Assembly (NCBI RefSeq): GCF_004000865.1
Contig: NZ_BIMB01000009.1
Location: forward strand, 118,793 to 182,792
From: Paenibacillus elgii NBRC 100335
Lineage (GTDB): Bacteria > Bacillota > Bacilli > Paenibacillales > NBRC-103111
Reading direction: 5' to 3'
DNA length: 64,000 bases
The position numbers and the translations under genes are program-made. Positions within the stretch are counted from its first letter, which is position 1. Every line of letters begins with the position of its first letter. The notes under the pieces are model-generated. The model worked only from the letters and a program-made list of their open reading frames with translations, did no database searches and was not told the origin of the DNA. Positions 7,763 to 16,416 of this stretch are shown piece by piece.

Positions 7763-8659
7763 CTATTCGATTTTGGCCCGCGGATGGGTCCGATCGTAAA
7801 CCTCCTTCATTTTGCTCCGGGTGACTTGCGTATAGATCTGCGTCGTCGAGATGTCCGCATGACCGAGCATTTCCTGTACGGACCGGAGGTCGGCTCCGTT
7901 CTCCAGCAGGTGCGCGGCAAACGAATGCCGAAGCGTGTGCGGCGTGATTTCCATCCGAATGTCGGATTCCGCAGCGTAACGTTTAATGATTTTCCAGAAG
8001 CCCTGACGTGTCATCCGGGTCCCCAAATGGCTGACAAACAGCGCCTCCTCGGCCTTGGACGGCTTGAGCAGCCTCGGACGCATCGTTTGGGTATAAGCCT
8101 CCACGTACTCCGAAGCGATTCTCCCGAGCGGTACGATCCGTTCTTTGCCTTTGCCGACACAACGGATAAAGCCCATACTCGGATTGACGCTGTCCACGTC
8201 AAGCGAAATGAGCTCCGATACCCGGATTCCCGTCGCGTACAGCACCTCCAGCATCGCTTTATCCCGCATTCCGTTGGGCGTCGTTGTCAGGGGGGCTTGG
8301 AGCAGCTTGCCCACCTCTTGAACCGACAGCACCTTCGGAATCCGTTTCTCGAGTCTCGGTGTCTCCATATGCAGCGACGGATCGCTGTCCATGAGACGCT
8401 CCTTCACGAGAAATTGGTAAAAGGCACGGATGGAAACCATACTCCGGGAAAGCGTGGCGGTAGCCCTCCCCCGCTGCTTCAGGTCCAGCATATAGCCGGA
8501 AATGTTCAGCTTCCCGCTGTCGCCCAGCGATGAGATGCCGGAGCTTTCCAAATAATCTATATACTGAGACAAATCGCGTCGGTACGAGTCCAGCGTATTC
8601 TGAGCAAGGCCCCGATCCTCCGCCAAAAAACGGATAAACGAGTTGAGTTCCTGTTTCAT
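7763..8659 (-). CDS. xerD: Site-specific tyrosine recombinase XerD
   Basis: A 298-residue tyrosine recombinase that, with its XerC partner, resolves chromosome dimers at dif. The N-terminal SAM-like core-binding domain (MKQELNSFIRFLAEDRGL) is followed by the catalytic domain with Arg in ATGIRVSEL, HTLRHSFAAHLLENGADLRS, LGHADISTTQIYTQV and the Tyr nucleophile. The start was chosen at MKQELN with AAAGGGGAT upstream. It sits between yqzK-like and deoB genes as in Bacillus, which supports chromosomal XerD rather than a mobile-element integrase. Confidence 0.95.
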   Translation of the reverse strand: MKQELNSFIRFLAEDRGLAQNTLDSYRRDLSQYIDYLESSGISSLGDSGKLNISGYMLDLKQRGRATATLSRSMVSIRAFYQFLVKERLMDSDPSLHMETPRLEKRIPKVLSVQEVGKLLQAPLTTTPNGMRDKAMLEVLYATGIRVSELISLDVDSVNPSMGFIRCVGKGKERIVPLGRIASEYVEAYTQTMRPRLLKPSKAEEALFVSHLGTRMTRQGFWKIIKRYAAESDIRMEITPHTLRHSFAAHLLENGADLRSVQEMLGHADISTTQIYTQVTRSKMKEVYDRTHPRAKIE

Positions 8660-8750
8660 GCGCAATTGATCCCCTTTTATGTCTTGCATCGGCGCTTTTA
8701 AAACAATTCCACATAAAGGATCAATATTCCTTCCGAATCAGGAAGCTTTT

Positions 8751-8996
8751 TTATTCGCCGATCCGGTAAAAAAGCTTCAGCCGTTCGCTCATCGTGATCT
8801 TGTCCGAAGCCGCTGCCACCCGATCGTTCTGAAACGCTTTGACGGCGCGGCCTGCGGGCTCCTTGTACTTCGGCTCCGGCTCCAGCCATCGCGTGACGGC
8901 TAGCAGCATGTGATACAGCGCGAACGTAAACACCACGAACAAGAGCGCGAAACGAAAGCGGCCGAGCCATTTTCGCACCCGAACATGAACAATCAC
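8751..8996 (-). CDS. DUF4227 / YqzK-like small membrane protein
   Basis: An 81-residue protein with one membrane segment near the N terminus (RFALLFVVFTFALYHMLLAV, about 14-33) and a basic cytosolic tail. It starts at a GTG behind GAGGAGGGG. The family is of unknown function, and its members sit between fur and xerD in Bacillus, as here (with ald inserted). The gene is probably cotranscribed with xerD about 90 bp downstream. Confidence 0.8.
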   Translation of the reverse strand: MIVHVRVRKWLGRFRFALLFVVFTFALYHMLLAVTRWLEPEPKYKEPAGRAVKAFQNDRVAAASDKITMSERLKLFYRIGE

Positions 8997-9156
8997 GGCT
9001 TGTCCCCTCCTCCCCTGCTCCCTGCCGCCGGCTTGGCGCCGGACCTCGGGAGTTCAGACAGGTTCTAAGAGTACACTATGACCGAACCAACCAAAATATA
9101 CGTACTCGGACGGTGGACAGGACGAAACCGTACCGCCGGCATGCCCGCTGCCTTTG

Positions 9157-10281
9157 TCAACTGATCGGCAGCAGCGAATCTAAGCCCGTATATGGCAGGC
9201 CGACGGCTTCGGCTACCGCGGGATACGTGACATGGCCCTGAAAGGTGTTCACGCCGAGCTTCAGCGGCGGATTGCCGTAGAGCGCACGGATCACCCCTTT
9301 GCCGGCCAATTCCAGGGCGTAGCCGATGGTCACATTCGTGAGCGCCAGCGTAGAGGTCCGCGGAACGGCTCCCGGCATGTTGGCGACCGCATAATGAAGG
9401 ACGCCGTGCTTCTCGTACGTCGGCGCGCTGTGCGTTGTCACGCGATCCACCGTCGCGATCGATCCGCCCTGATCTACGGCCACATCCACGATCACGGCTC
9501 CCGGCTTCATCTGACGGACCATGTCCTCGCTAACGAGCTTCGGCGCTTTTGCTCCGGGAATAAGGACGGCCCCGATCAGCAGATCCGCCTTTTGTACCGC
9601 ATTGGCGATGTTGTAGGGGTTGGACATCAACGTGCGGATGCGGCCGTGGAACACGTCGTCCAAATACCGGAGCCGTTCCGCGCTGCGTTCGATGACGACG
9701 ACGTTGGCGCCGAGTCCGAGCGCCATTTTCGCTGCGTTCGTTCCGACGATGCCTCCGCCCAAAATGATCACGTCCGCCGGAGGCACGCCGGGTACGCCGC
9801 CGAGCAAAATGCCGCGCCCACCGTAATTTTTCTCTAGAAACTGCGCGCCGACCTGAACGGACATGCGTCCGGCCACTTCGCTCATCGGAGTTAGCAGCGG
9901 CAGTCCCCCGCTCGGAAGCTGAATCGTTTCATACGCGATGGCGGTTACTTTATGCTGCACGAGCGCCTCGGTCAGCTTCGGCTCGGCCGCCAAATGGAGA
10001 TAGGTAAACAGAGTCAGCCCTTCGCGGAAGTAGCCGAATTCCGCAGGAAGCGGCTCCTTCACCTTCATAATCATCTCCGCCTTACCCCAAACCTCGTCAG
10101 CCGAAGGAAGCAACTGAGCGCCCTCCTTGGCGTACTCGTCGTCGGAAAATCCGCTGCCCGCACCGGCCCCGGCTTCTACAATAACGCTATGCCCGGCTTG
10201 TCTCAGAACCGCTGCGCCGCCGGGGGTTAAGGCGACGCGGTTTTCGTTGTTTTTGATTTCCTTCGGTATCCCGATGATCAT
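9157..10281 (-). CDS. ald: Alanine dehydrogenase
   Basis: A 374-residue NAD-dependent enzyme that converts L-alanine to pyruvate and ammonia; it is used for alanine catabolism and supports sporulation energy needs in Bacillus. The N-terminal substrate domain begins [20 protein letters not shown]. The dinucleotide-binding motif is [14 protein letters not shown] at about 170-183. [15 protein letters not shown] near residue 300 is typical of the family. Length is normal. It stands alone between fur and the yqzK-like gene, an insertion relative to the Bacillus order. Confidence 0.95.
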   Translation of the reverse strand: MIIGIPKEIKNNENRVALTPGGAAVLRQAGHSVIVEAGAGAGSGFSDDEYAKEGAQLLPSADEVWGKAEMIMKVKEPLPAEFGYFREGLTLFTYLHLAAEPKLTEALVQHKVTAIAYETIQLPSGGLPLLTPMSEVAGRMSVQVGAQFLEKNYGGRGILLGGVPGVPPADVIILGGGIVGTNAAKMALGLGANVVVIERSAERLRYLDDVFHGRIRTLMSNPYNIANAVQKADLLIGAVLIPGAKAPKLVSEDMVRQMKPGAVIVDVAVDQGGSIATVDRVTTHSAPTYEKHGVLHYAVANMPGAVPRTSTLALTNVTIGYALELAGKGVIRALYGNPPLKLGVNTFQGHVTYPAVAEAVGLPYTGLDSLLPIS

Positions 10282-10370
10282 CGCTTCATGCCTCCTGTTC
10301 CCGTTTTTCCATCAAAGCGTATGATATGGTATAGCGTTTGCCTTTTCGGTGCGAATATGTGACAAAATGC

Positions 10371-10410
10371 AAAAAACCTTCATACTTGATCTAGCGTCAA
10401 GCCGAAGGTT
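10371..10410 (-). terminator. Terminator after fur
   Basis: On the minus strand, AACCTTCGGCTTGA pairs with TCAAGTATGAAGGTT and is followed by TTTTT. It lies 6 bp after the fur stop codon. Confidence 0.85.
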
Positions 10411-10416
10411 TCGTGT

Positions 10417-10866
10417 TTACGTTTTGTTCTTGTCGCGGCAGCGGTGACAAATGCCCTGAAAATCGAGCCGGTGGTCGAGCACCTGAAACCGGTATTCCCG
10501 CTCCAGCCGTTCTTCCAGCGCGCCCAGCCAGTCTTCCATAATTTCGTCAACGGCACCGCACTGCACACAGATGAGGTGATGATGATGGTGATGAGAGCTG
10601 TCGTTGCGCAAGTCGTAGCGGGCTACGCCATCGCCGAAATTCATTTTCTCGAGGACATGCAGCTCGCTGAGCAATTCCAACGTACGATAGACGGTGGCAA
10701 GGCCGATTTCTGGCGCTTTATCTTTGACGAGCATAAAAACGTCTTCCGCGCTCAGATGATCCTCTTCGTTCTCCAGCAAAACCCTGACGGTCGCTTCCCG
10801 TTGAGGCGTCAGCTTGTAGCCTTGCGATTGCAGCTGTTGTTTGATTTTTTCGATGCGAGATTCCAT
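10417..10866 (-). CDS. fur: Ferric uptake regulator family protein (Fur)
   Basis: A 149-residue Fur-family repressor with an N-terminal winged helix (KLTPQREATVRVLLEN, then GLATVYRTLELL). A metal-binding dimerisation domain follows, with a run of six His next to CVQCG and a second Cys pair CHRC near the C terminus that completes the structural zinc site. Synteny with spoIIM on one side and yqzK/xerD on the other matches Bacillus fur. I therefore favour iron-responsive Fur over Zur or PerR, although sequence alone does not settle the metal. It has its own promoter and terminator. Confidence 0.88.
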   Translation of the reverse strand: MESRIEKIKQQLQSQGYKLTPQREATVRVLLENEEDHLSAEDVFMLVKDKAPEIGLATVYRTLELLSELHVLEKMNFGDGVARYDLRNDSSHHHHHHLICVQCGAVDEIMEDWLGALEERLEREYRFQVLDHRLDFQGICHRCRDKNKT

Positions 10867-10935
10867 GCTTCTCCCCCACGGGTTTTGCGCCGAAGCAAAA
10901 CCTTTCTCGTAAGCTTAAGCTATCTTCATGCTTAC

Positions 10936-10965
10936 ATTATAGGAGGAGGACTTAGGGAAAGTCAA
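10936..10965 (-). promoter_or_regulatory. Sigma-A promoter of fur
   Basis: On the minus strand, TTGACT (10960-10965), an 18-bp spacer and TATAAT (10936-10941) lie about 70 bp upstream of the fur start. I saw no obvious Fur box overlapping it. Confidence 0.8.
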
Positions 10966-10970
10966 ACCTT

Positions 10971-11618
10971 TTAAGACCCGGACATCGTTACAAGCATAGG
11001 CGTTACCCATTTCATCATGACAGGCGAGACGTAAGCCTCGAATACCGACACGCCAAGCAGCAGCACCCCGGAGGTCAGAATGACGCCCGAAAAGCGCATA
11101 AAAGGCTCGTATAGAGCGCCTTTGCGGCTGATAAACCGGTTTTTGACCAGATGAATCGTGAAAGCCATCGCCGTGACGCTGCATACGAGCAGCAAAGGGA
11201 TGACCACCAGGTTCGGCGGCACGACCGAAACGAGCGCAAACAGCAGCCCCTTCCAGGATAAGGTGCCGACCAGATAGCCGACGGTGAAGCCGACCAGCAC
11301 GCCCTTCAAAAAATCCAGAATAAGGATGAGCGGCAGGCCGATGACGGACAGGCCCAGCACCCAAATAATTAAAAACCATTTGATATGCATGGAAAACGAA
11401 TCCTTGAACGAACCCGTCACGTCGCCTTCCAGTCCGCCTTGATGGACGGACGAAAAAAAGCTGCCCAAATAGCGGCTCAGCTCCTGCTTTTGCTCCAGCG
11501 ACAGGGCGTTCACCATCACCGCACCGAAAACGACGCCCGTGACGAAAACCACGCCTACGAATAAATAGAACGACAAATGCTCCTTCATATACTGTTCCAG
11601 CGTACGGTTCCGCATCAT
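10971..11618 (-). CDS. spoIIM: Stage II sporulation protein M
   Basis: A 215-residue integral membrane protein with five or so hydrophobic segments, beginning MMRNRTLEQYMKEHLSFYLF. With SpoIID and SpoIIP it forms the peptidoglycan-remodelling complex that drives septal thinning and engulfment of the forespore; SpoIIM recruits the complex. Length and context (next to fur, xerD and nudF) match the Bacillus orthologue. A sigma-E-like promoter lies upstream at 11650-11680. The ribosome site is weak. Confidence 0.92.
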   Translation of the reverse strand: MMRNRTLEQYMKEHLSFYLFVGVVFVTGVVFGAVMVNALSLEQKQELSRYLGSFFSSVHQGGLEGDVTGSFKDSFSMHIKWFLIIWVLGLSVIGLPLILILDFLKGVLVGFTVGYLVGTLSWKGLLFALVSVVPPNLVVIPLLLVCSVTAMAFTIHLVKNRFISRKGALYEPFMRFSGVILTSGVLLLGVSVFEAYVSPVMMKWVTPMLVTMSGS

Positions 11619-11649
11619 GCCGGCGCGCCCCCCCTTGTCCGAATAATAC

Positions 11650-11680
11650 AGAATATGAGGGGGCGCACAGGTTTATGACT
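11650..11680 (-). promoter_or_regulatory. Candidate sigma-E promoter of spoIIM
   Basis: On the minus strand, GTCATAAA and CATATTCT are separated by about 14 bp, resembling the sigma-E pattern (ATA in the -35, CATAxxxT in the -10). The position, 30-60 bp before spoIIM, fits known mother-cell expression of that gene. It is supported by the motif only. Confidence 0.4.
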
Positions 11681-11696
11681 CTGTCCGTATATCGCG

Positions 11697-12887
11697 CTAT
11701 TCTTGCCGTGCGGATACTTTGCCGTATTTGCCGCCGCCGCCCGTATCGAGCCGCAGCGTACCCTCGCGCGCTTCCATAATATAACCGGCAATCGTTTCAC
11801 CTGCCGCATCCGCGAGCTCTTCGAACGATACACGGTGCAGCAGGTTCATTTCGGAGCCGAACCGCTCGATGAGACGGTTGAACGTTTTCGGCCCGAGGCC
11901 CGGAATGTACTCCAGCGGCACTTGGTAACAATAAGGCGGCCGGTCCGGGGCAACCCGAGGCTCCTCCCGGTCCGCCAGACTCAAAATCCGGTCCATAACG
12001 CCGCGGACAATCCTTGGGCTGCCGCAGTACAAGCAGCGCTCCACAGCGGTCTGGCCCTGCTCGTCGAGAATCGAGCTGCAATCGCCGCAGTACGTGCGGT
12101 GGTATTTGCCGAGCCGCGGATTAAGTCCGTAATTGGCAAGCACGCGGCGTCCGTCCTCCTGCGACAAAGCTTTCCGCAGCTCCTCGAAGGTCGGCGCCTT
12201 GAGCGCCAGCTTATTGTATTCGCGCCCGATCTTCGGGAGCGAATGGGCATCGGAGTTGGTCAGAAACGTATAGCGGTCCAGCTCGCTAATATATCCGGCC
12301 ATGACGGTGTCGGCGCTGAGACCGAGCTCTACGGCCGCGATCCCGTCCAAGTCGAGTAAATACTCCATTCGCGTCGAACAGCTGCCGTAGACGCTTTTAT
12401 GCGGGGTAAAAATATGGGCCGGAATCAGGATGCCTCCGCGCGCAATAACTTCCCGCTGAAGCTCCCGGGCCGTGACATAGATGCGCTGCGAGCTGAGCTG
12501 CACATTTTTCATATGCTTGCGCAGCCACTCTGTGAAGCTCTGCATGTCGCTTAGCTTAGGCAAATATGCGAGCAAATGGGCCGTCCCTAATCCGGGGTCG
12601 CGCACCTCGATCTCGCAGCCCAGCAGGACGGTCGTCCGGTGGAAGCGAATGCCTCCGCCTTCCAGTTCTTCCATCTCGCCCGTTTCCAAATAATGCAGCA
12701 TTTCCCGCTGCACGCCCGGGGAATGGCAGTCGATGATGCCGATCATGTCGATCCCTTTGCGCTCTGACGCTTCCTGCGCGATGTTGTAGAACGTCAGGTT
12801 GTTCGCGGCGCTGATTTTGACCGCTTCGCCCGCTTCCGTTCGCCCGATGTGGATATGCAGGTCAGCGTAGTACGCGTTCGTGCTCAT
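11697..12887 (-). CDS. Endonuclease Q-like PHP-domain protein (YqxK family)
   Basis: A 396-residue protein with an N-terminal PHP metal-dependent domain (ADLHIHIG at about 9-16, DCHSPGVQREML, TNSDAHS). A zinc-ribbon region with two CxxC pairs (CGDC and CLYC) follows, then a C-terminal helix-hairpin-helix (YIPGLGPKTFNRLIERFG). This layout is that of EndoQ, which cleaves 5' to deaminated bases or abasic sites in DNA, and of Bacillus YqxK. It overlaps nudF by 4 bp, so a damaged-DNA nuclease and a nucleotide-pool Nudix enzyme are translationally coupled. Confidence 0.85.
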   Translation of the reverse strand: MSTNAYYADLHIHIGRTEAGEAVKISAANNLTFYNIAQEASERKGIDMIGIIDCHSPGVQREMLHYLETGEMEELEGGGIRFHRTTVLLGCEIEVRDPGLGTAHLLAYLPKLSDMQSFTEWLRKHMKNVQLSSQRIYVTARELQREVIARGGILIPAHIFTPHKSVYGSCSTRMEYLLDLDGIAAVELGLSADTVMAGYISELDRYTFLTNSDAHSLPKIGREYNKLALKAPTFEELRKALSQEDGRRVLANYGLNPRLGKYHRTYCGDCSSILDEQGQTAVERCLYCGSPRIVRGVMDRILSLADREEPRVAPDRPPYCYQVPLEYIPGLGPKTFNRLIERFGSEMNLLHRVSFEELADAAGETIAGYIMEAREGTLRLDTGGGGKYGKVSARQE

Positions 12888-13453
12888 GTCGGGAACGAGC
12901 CGGTAAGCTTGTACAGCTGCCAGGCGTAAACGGCCATGATTGTTTTGGCGTCGCTGATCCGCTGCTCCCGGATGTATGCTTGCGCCTGCTCCAGCGTAAG
13001 CTCTTCGATTTCGAGGAATTCGTCTTCGTCGGGGTTGGCTTGTCCCTTCATCAGCTGCTCGGCAGCATACAAATGAAGAATTTCGTCGGCGAAGCCGGGC
13101 GATGTATAGAAAGAGCTGATATGGCGGATCGAGCCTGCGGTATAGCCGGTTTCCTCCTCAAGCTCGCGCTTGGCGGCATCCAGCGGATTCTCGCCGGCGT
13201 CCAGCTTCCCTGCCGGAATTTCCACCTGGCTTTTCTCCAGCGGCTTGCGGTATTGCTCGACGACGATCATCCGGTCATCCGGGGTAAGGGCCAGAACCGC
13301 GACCGCACCGGGATGCTTAACGATCTCGCGGGTCGCTTCCGCGCCATTCGGCAGCTTTACGGTGTCCACTTGCAACGAAATAATTTTACCTTGAAAAATC
13401 GGCTGGGTGGAGACGGTCACTTCTTCGAATTTTTTATGCGTCTTATGCGGCAT
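12884..13453 (-). CDS. nudF: ADP-ribose pyrophosphatase (Nudix)
   Basis: A 189-residue Nudix hydrolase. The Nudix box runs from about residue 82 to 104 (GKLDAGENPLDAAKRELEEE followed by TGY), and the upstream proline-rich substrate region VEQYRKPLEKSQVEIPAGKL is typical of ADP-ribose pyrophosphatases. It hydrolyses ADP-ribose to AMP and ribose 5-phosphate. The start MPHKTHKKF was chosen because AGAGAGGAATCTTCC precedes it; a longer frame upstream has no ribosome site. It overlaps the EndoQ-like gene by 4 bp. Confidence 0.92.
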   Translation of the reverse strand: MPHKTHKKFEEVTVSTQPIFQGKIISLQVDTVKLPNGAEATREIVKHPGAVAVLALTPDDRMIVVEQYRKPLEKSQVEIPAGKLDAGENPLDAAKRELEEETGYTAGSIRHISSFYTSPGFADEILHLYAAEQLMKGQANPDEDEFLEIEELTLEQAQAYIREQRISDAKTIMAVYAWQLYKLTGSFPT

Positions 13454-13611
13454 GGAAGATTCCTCTCTTCTCTTTACGGGTATTGTTAGAATAAGACCAA
13501 AGCCCATTATACCACATCCGGCGGCCGCTGGCCGCCCGACTAAGGACATAATCGTGTCGTCTCCCGCATAAGGTGGATTATATGAACCTATCGAAGCAGG
13601 AGGGGTACTCT

Positions 13612-13869
13612 ATGAAAACATATGTCAATGCAGGACAGCTTCGTCTGGTAGGTAAAGGCTGGGAAATCCGCAACTATTTGAAAATGGCGCTGGACCGTGT
13701 CTCGCCCGATGTGCCGCTTGCGGCATTTCTGGACGGGACGCAGACCGGCAGAGCGGCTACGGTTTATCCGGACCCTCGTTCCGAAGGAGTCGGTATGCCG
13801 CTCCTGCCGCCGTACAAATGGCCGCAAAAAACGCAGGGTCGTCCTGCAAGGACCGCCCCATGGAAGTAA
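13612..13869 (+). CDS. mciZ: MciZ-like Z-ring inhibitor with extended C terminus
   Basis: Residues 9-24 read LRLVGKGWEIRNYLKM, closely resembling the core of Bacillus MciZ (VVLVGKAWEIRAKLKE as I recall it), a 40-residue sigma-E-dependent peptide that caps FtsZ filaments in the mother cell. The start MKTYVNAGQ follows GCAGGAGGGGTACTCT, a strong site. The ORF runs to 85 codons, twice the expected length. Its last 113 bp overlap the 3' end of the convergent DUF3866 gene, so the tail may be a stop-codon loss. A sigma-E-like CATAAGGT lies about 40 bp upstream. It is one of few plus-strand genes here. Confidence 0.7.
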   Translation: MKTYVNAGQLRLVGKGWEIRNYLKMALDRVSPDVPLAAFLDGTQTGRAATVYPDPRSEGVGMPLLPPYKWPQKTQGRPARTAPWK

Positions 13870-14956
13870 TCGGCTGCCCGTACGCTTCCAGCGCGGCCGC
13901 CATATGCTCCAAGGGCGGAGGCGTCTCCCACCGCAGCCGGTGACGCCGGGCGAGCCCGCTCTGCCGGACTTGCTCGCGCAGCAGCGTGGTTTCCGCTTCG
14001 GCGGGCAGCACCGGCAGCGGGACGAAAGCCGGCGCGAGCGCGGCTTGGCCTATCGCCACCGCGCTATGGCGGCTGAGCCCGCAGTGCTGCGGCCGCGGAT
14101 CGGCGAAGCTGATGCGGGCCATCGCCACAGGCGCGCCACCAAGGGCATGCACCGCGCCTACAAGCTCGCCCGCCTCGATGCCGCTGAAGCCGTATGGCGT
14201 GCCGGTGCCTACGATGCCGGGGCCCATGCAGACAATGGCGATGTCCGCTTCCAGCACATGCTTCGCGGCAAGGAGCGCCGTGTATTTGTTGACGGCTTCG
14301 ACGTCGCCGCCGTAGGCGTGGCCGTACGTGACCGTCCCGACCAGCCAGCCAAGCTGGCGGAGCCGCCTTACGTGTCCGCTTATCGCCATAGGAAGGGCGC
14401 CCCCGTCGGTCATGACATAAGCGATGCGCAGTGCCGGCGCTCCCGCCTCGCGCGCAAGCTCGCGGAGCCAGCAGACGGCGGCAGGCAGCATGCTGTGAAG
14501 CTCGCCGATCAGCACCGGCATCCCGTCGATCGTGCGCGATTCGGCAAACAGAGCGTGATGTGGACTTGACTGCTCCTCGACCGAGAGCACGGCCCGCTGC
14601 AAAGACGTGTACCGCAGCTTCATCATGTGCCCTTCCTGCGGCCCGAAGAACCGAAGCCTATCCGACGTCTCCGGCTCCCACTCTACTGGAACATCCGGGC
14701 CGTCGAAGCTCTCGTCCAACCTGCCAAGTTTCGCATGAACAAAATGCACGCCGCCCGTCCCGAGCCCTAAACGAACGGCAGTCGTATTCAGCAGCACCTC
14801 GTCCCCCGGCTGAAGCCGTGTCCCTAAGGCAAGATCATGCAGCGCAGCCGCCGTTTCCCCGTTTCCAAGCCGCACCCGGACCTCTTGCAGACCGTTCGGG
14901 AACAAAGGTTCCCCTACCGTTTCCGTGACGACAGCCGTTTCCCACTGAATCCTCAT
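13757..14956 (-). CDS. DUF3866 family protein
   Basis: A 399-residue soluble protein recognised as DUF3866, a family of unknown function found in Firmicutes and Actinobacteria. It has an N-terminal beta-rich part (GNGETAAALHDLALGTRLQPGD-like, residues 31-52) and an alternating beta/alpha core with glycine-rich turns (MTDGGALPMAISGHVRRLRQ, CMGPGIVGTGTPYGFSGIEA). No catalytic motif is recognised and there is no signal peptide. The gene's 3' end overlaps the mciZ-like ORF on the other strand. Confidence 0.8.
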   Translation of the reverse strand: MRIQWETAVVTETVGEPLFPNGLQEVRVRLGNGETAAALHDLALGTRLQPGDEVLLNTTAVRLGLGTGGVHFVHAKLGRLDESFDGPDVPVEWEPETSDRLRFFGPQEGHMMKLRYTSLQRAVLSVEEQSSPHHALFAESRTIDGMPVLIGELHSMLPAAVCWLRELAREAGAPALRIAYVMTDGGALPMAISGHVRRLRQLGWLVGTVTYGHAYGGDVEAVNKYTALLAAKHVLEADIAIVCMGPGIVGTGTPYGFSGIEAGELVGAVHALGGAPVAMARISFADPRPQHCGLSRHSAVAIGQAALAPAFVPLPVLPAEAETTLLREQVRQSGLARRHRLRWETPPPLEHMAAALEAYGQPITSMGRSLQDDPAFFAAICTAAGAAYRLLRNEGPDKP

Positions 14957-14985
14957 ATTCCGTTTCCTCCCGGTTTAACTCACAC

Positions 14986-15025
14986 AAAAAAATCGCCGCT
15001 TACCCGAAAGAGATAAGCAGCGATT
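14986..15025 (-). terminator. Terminator after the M20 peptidase gene
   Basis: On the minus strand, AATCGCTGCTTATC pairs with GGTAAGCGGCGATT and is followed by TTTTTTT. It separates the peptidase gene from DUF3866. Confidence 0.88.
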
Positions 15026-15067
15026 AAACAACCTGTATGTTATTACTTTATGCCGGAAGGCCAAGCA

Positions 15068-16201
15068 TTATGCCTTGGCAACTTCATTGACGATCGAGAC
15101 GACCGCTTCGGCCGTTTTGACAAGGTCCGAGATCGCGATCCGTTCTTTCGTCGTGTGAATGTCCAGATAGCCGACAGCCAAATTGACGGTCGGAACGCCC
15201 ATGCCGTTGAACATATTGGCGTCGCTGCCCCCGCCGGAATGGAAGGTGCGCGGCGTGCAGCCGACCTTCGTCAGCGCGTTCATCGCAAGCTTCACGACCG
15301 GAGCGGACTCGTCGTACATAAACGCCGGATAGATGACTTCGCTTTTGAAATCAAGCTTCGCGCCCATTTCCTCCGCCGCTTCCTCGCACGCTTGACGCAT
15401 TTTCTCGACCTGCTCGTACATTTTGGCCTGCGTGATGCTGCGCGCCTCGCCTTCAAGCGTTACCCGCTCGACGACGATGTTCGTCGCGCCTTCCACGCCG
15501 CCTTCGAACCGTCCGATGTTCGCGGTCGTTTCTTTGTCGATGCGGCCTAGCGGCATGCGCGCAATCGCTTTACTCGCAACGGTAATCGCGCTCACGCCCG
15601 CTTCGGGATTCACGCCCGCATGAGCCGAGCGGCCCCAGAACGTGATGTACACCTTCGCCTGTGTCGGAGCGGCTACGGCGATATCTCCGATAGTGCCGTT
15701 CGAGTCCAGCGCGAAGCCGAGATCCGCATCGACCCATTTGGCTTCCATCGCGCGGGAGCCCTTCAAGCCGGATTCCTCGCCCGCCGTAATAATAAACTGA
15801 ATCTGCCCGTGCTCGATGTTGTTCTCTTTCAAGACGCGAATCGCTTCGAACATGGCGGCAAGGCCCGCTTTGTCGTCCGCCCCGAGAATCGTCGTTCCGT
15901 CGCTGCGGATGTAACCGTCTTCGCCGATCTGCGGCTTAACGCCTTTCCCCGGGGTAACCGTATCCATATGCGAAGTGAAGAACAGCTTCGGTAGAGGCTT
16001 CGCGGAAGTCGCCGGCAGCGTGCAGATGAGATTGCCCGAGCCGTGGCCGGTTTTCGCCGCGGAATCGTCCTCTTCCACCTTCAAGCCCAGCTCAGTGAAT
16101 TTTGCCTTCAGCACGCGGCTGATTTCCTGCTCGTGTTTCGTTTCGCTGTCGATTTGAACCAACTCGATAAATTCGTCTACCAATCGCTTTTGCTGAATCA
16201 T
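15068..16201 (-). CDS. M20 family metallopeptidase (YqjE / tripeptidase-like)
   Basis: A 377-residue cytoplasmic two-zinc aminopeptidase-type hydrolase. Metal ligands are in FFTSHMDTVTPG (His and Asp), LGADDKAGLAAMFEAI (bridging Asp), ITAGEESGLKGS (Glu general base) and FHSGGGSDANMFNGMG. A dimerisation or lid domain lies between about residues 180 and 290. It resembles Bacillus YqjE and peptidase T, so it probably trims short peptides, but no substrate can be inferred. It is monocistronic with its own terminator. Confidence 0.88.
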   Translation of the reverse strand: MIQQKRLVDEFIELVQIDSETKHEQEISRVLKAKFTELGLKVEEDDSAAKTGHGSGNLICTLPATSAKPLPKLFFTSHMDTVTPGKGVKPQIGEDGYIRSDGTTILGADDKAGLAAMFEAIRVLKENNIEHGQIQFIITAGEESGLKGSRAMEAKWVDADLGFALDSNGTIGDIAVAAPTQAKVYITFWGRSAHAGVNPEAGVSAITVASKAIARMPLGRIDKETTANIGRFEGGVEGATNIVVERVTLEGEARSITQAKMYEQVEKMRQACEEAAEEMGAKLDFKSEVIYPAFMYDESAPVVKLAMNALTKVGCTPRTFHSGGGSDANMFNGMGVPTVNLAVGYLDIHTTKERIAISDLVKTAEAVVSIVNEVAKA

Positions 16202-16269
16202 AGCTTTCCTCCATTAGGCCGTTTGGGTTATTATAGGGATAGTATTCCCTTGATAAGGAGCTGAAATCG

Positions 16270-16365
16270 TTGCGAAATAAATTGATTTTCAAAATCGTCG
16301 TCTACGCGATGATCGTCTCGATGCTATTATCCACGCTGTTGTTTACCGTCAGCAATTTCTTCTAG
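16270..16365 (+). CDS. prli42: Prli42-like stressosome anchor miniprotein
   Basis: A 31-codon ORF starting at TTG (16270) behind AAGGAG with 9 bp spacing. The peptide begins LRNKLIFKIVVYAMIVSMLL and ends TLLFTVSNFF. That is a short basic N terminus followed by one membrane segment, matching the DUF4044/Prli42 pattern (xNKKxxRVVVYxMLxxMLLSTLLF). In Listeria, Prli42 tethers the stressosome to the membrane. No stressosome genes are in this window. Confidence 0.75.
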   Translation: MRNKLIFKIVVYAMIVSMLLSTLLFTVSNFF

Positions 16366-16416
16366 CTGGCCGGAGGGCGACGGGTTAAGGACAAGCCACC
16401 CGTCCGCCGCCGACCT

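Noticed and set aside
7763..8659. Tyrosine recombinase as a sign of an integrated element
   Set aside because: Position next to yqzK and deoB and full similarity to XerD indicate the housekeeping dimer-resolution recombinase, not an element integrase.
16366..16416. Hairpin between the prli42-like gene and bkdB as a terminator
   Set aside because: GACGGGT and ACCCGTC can pair, but no T run follows in either direction, so I did not call a terminator.
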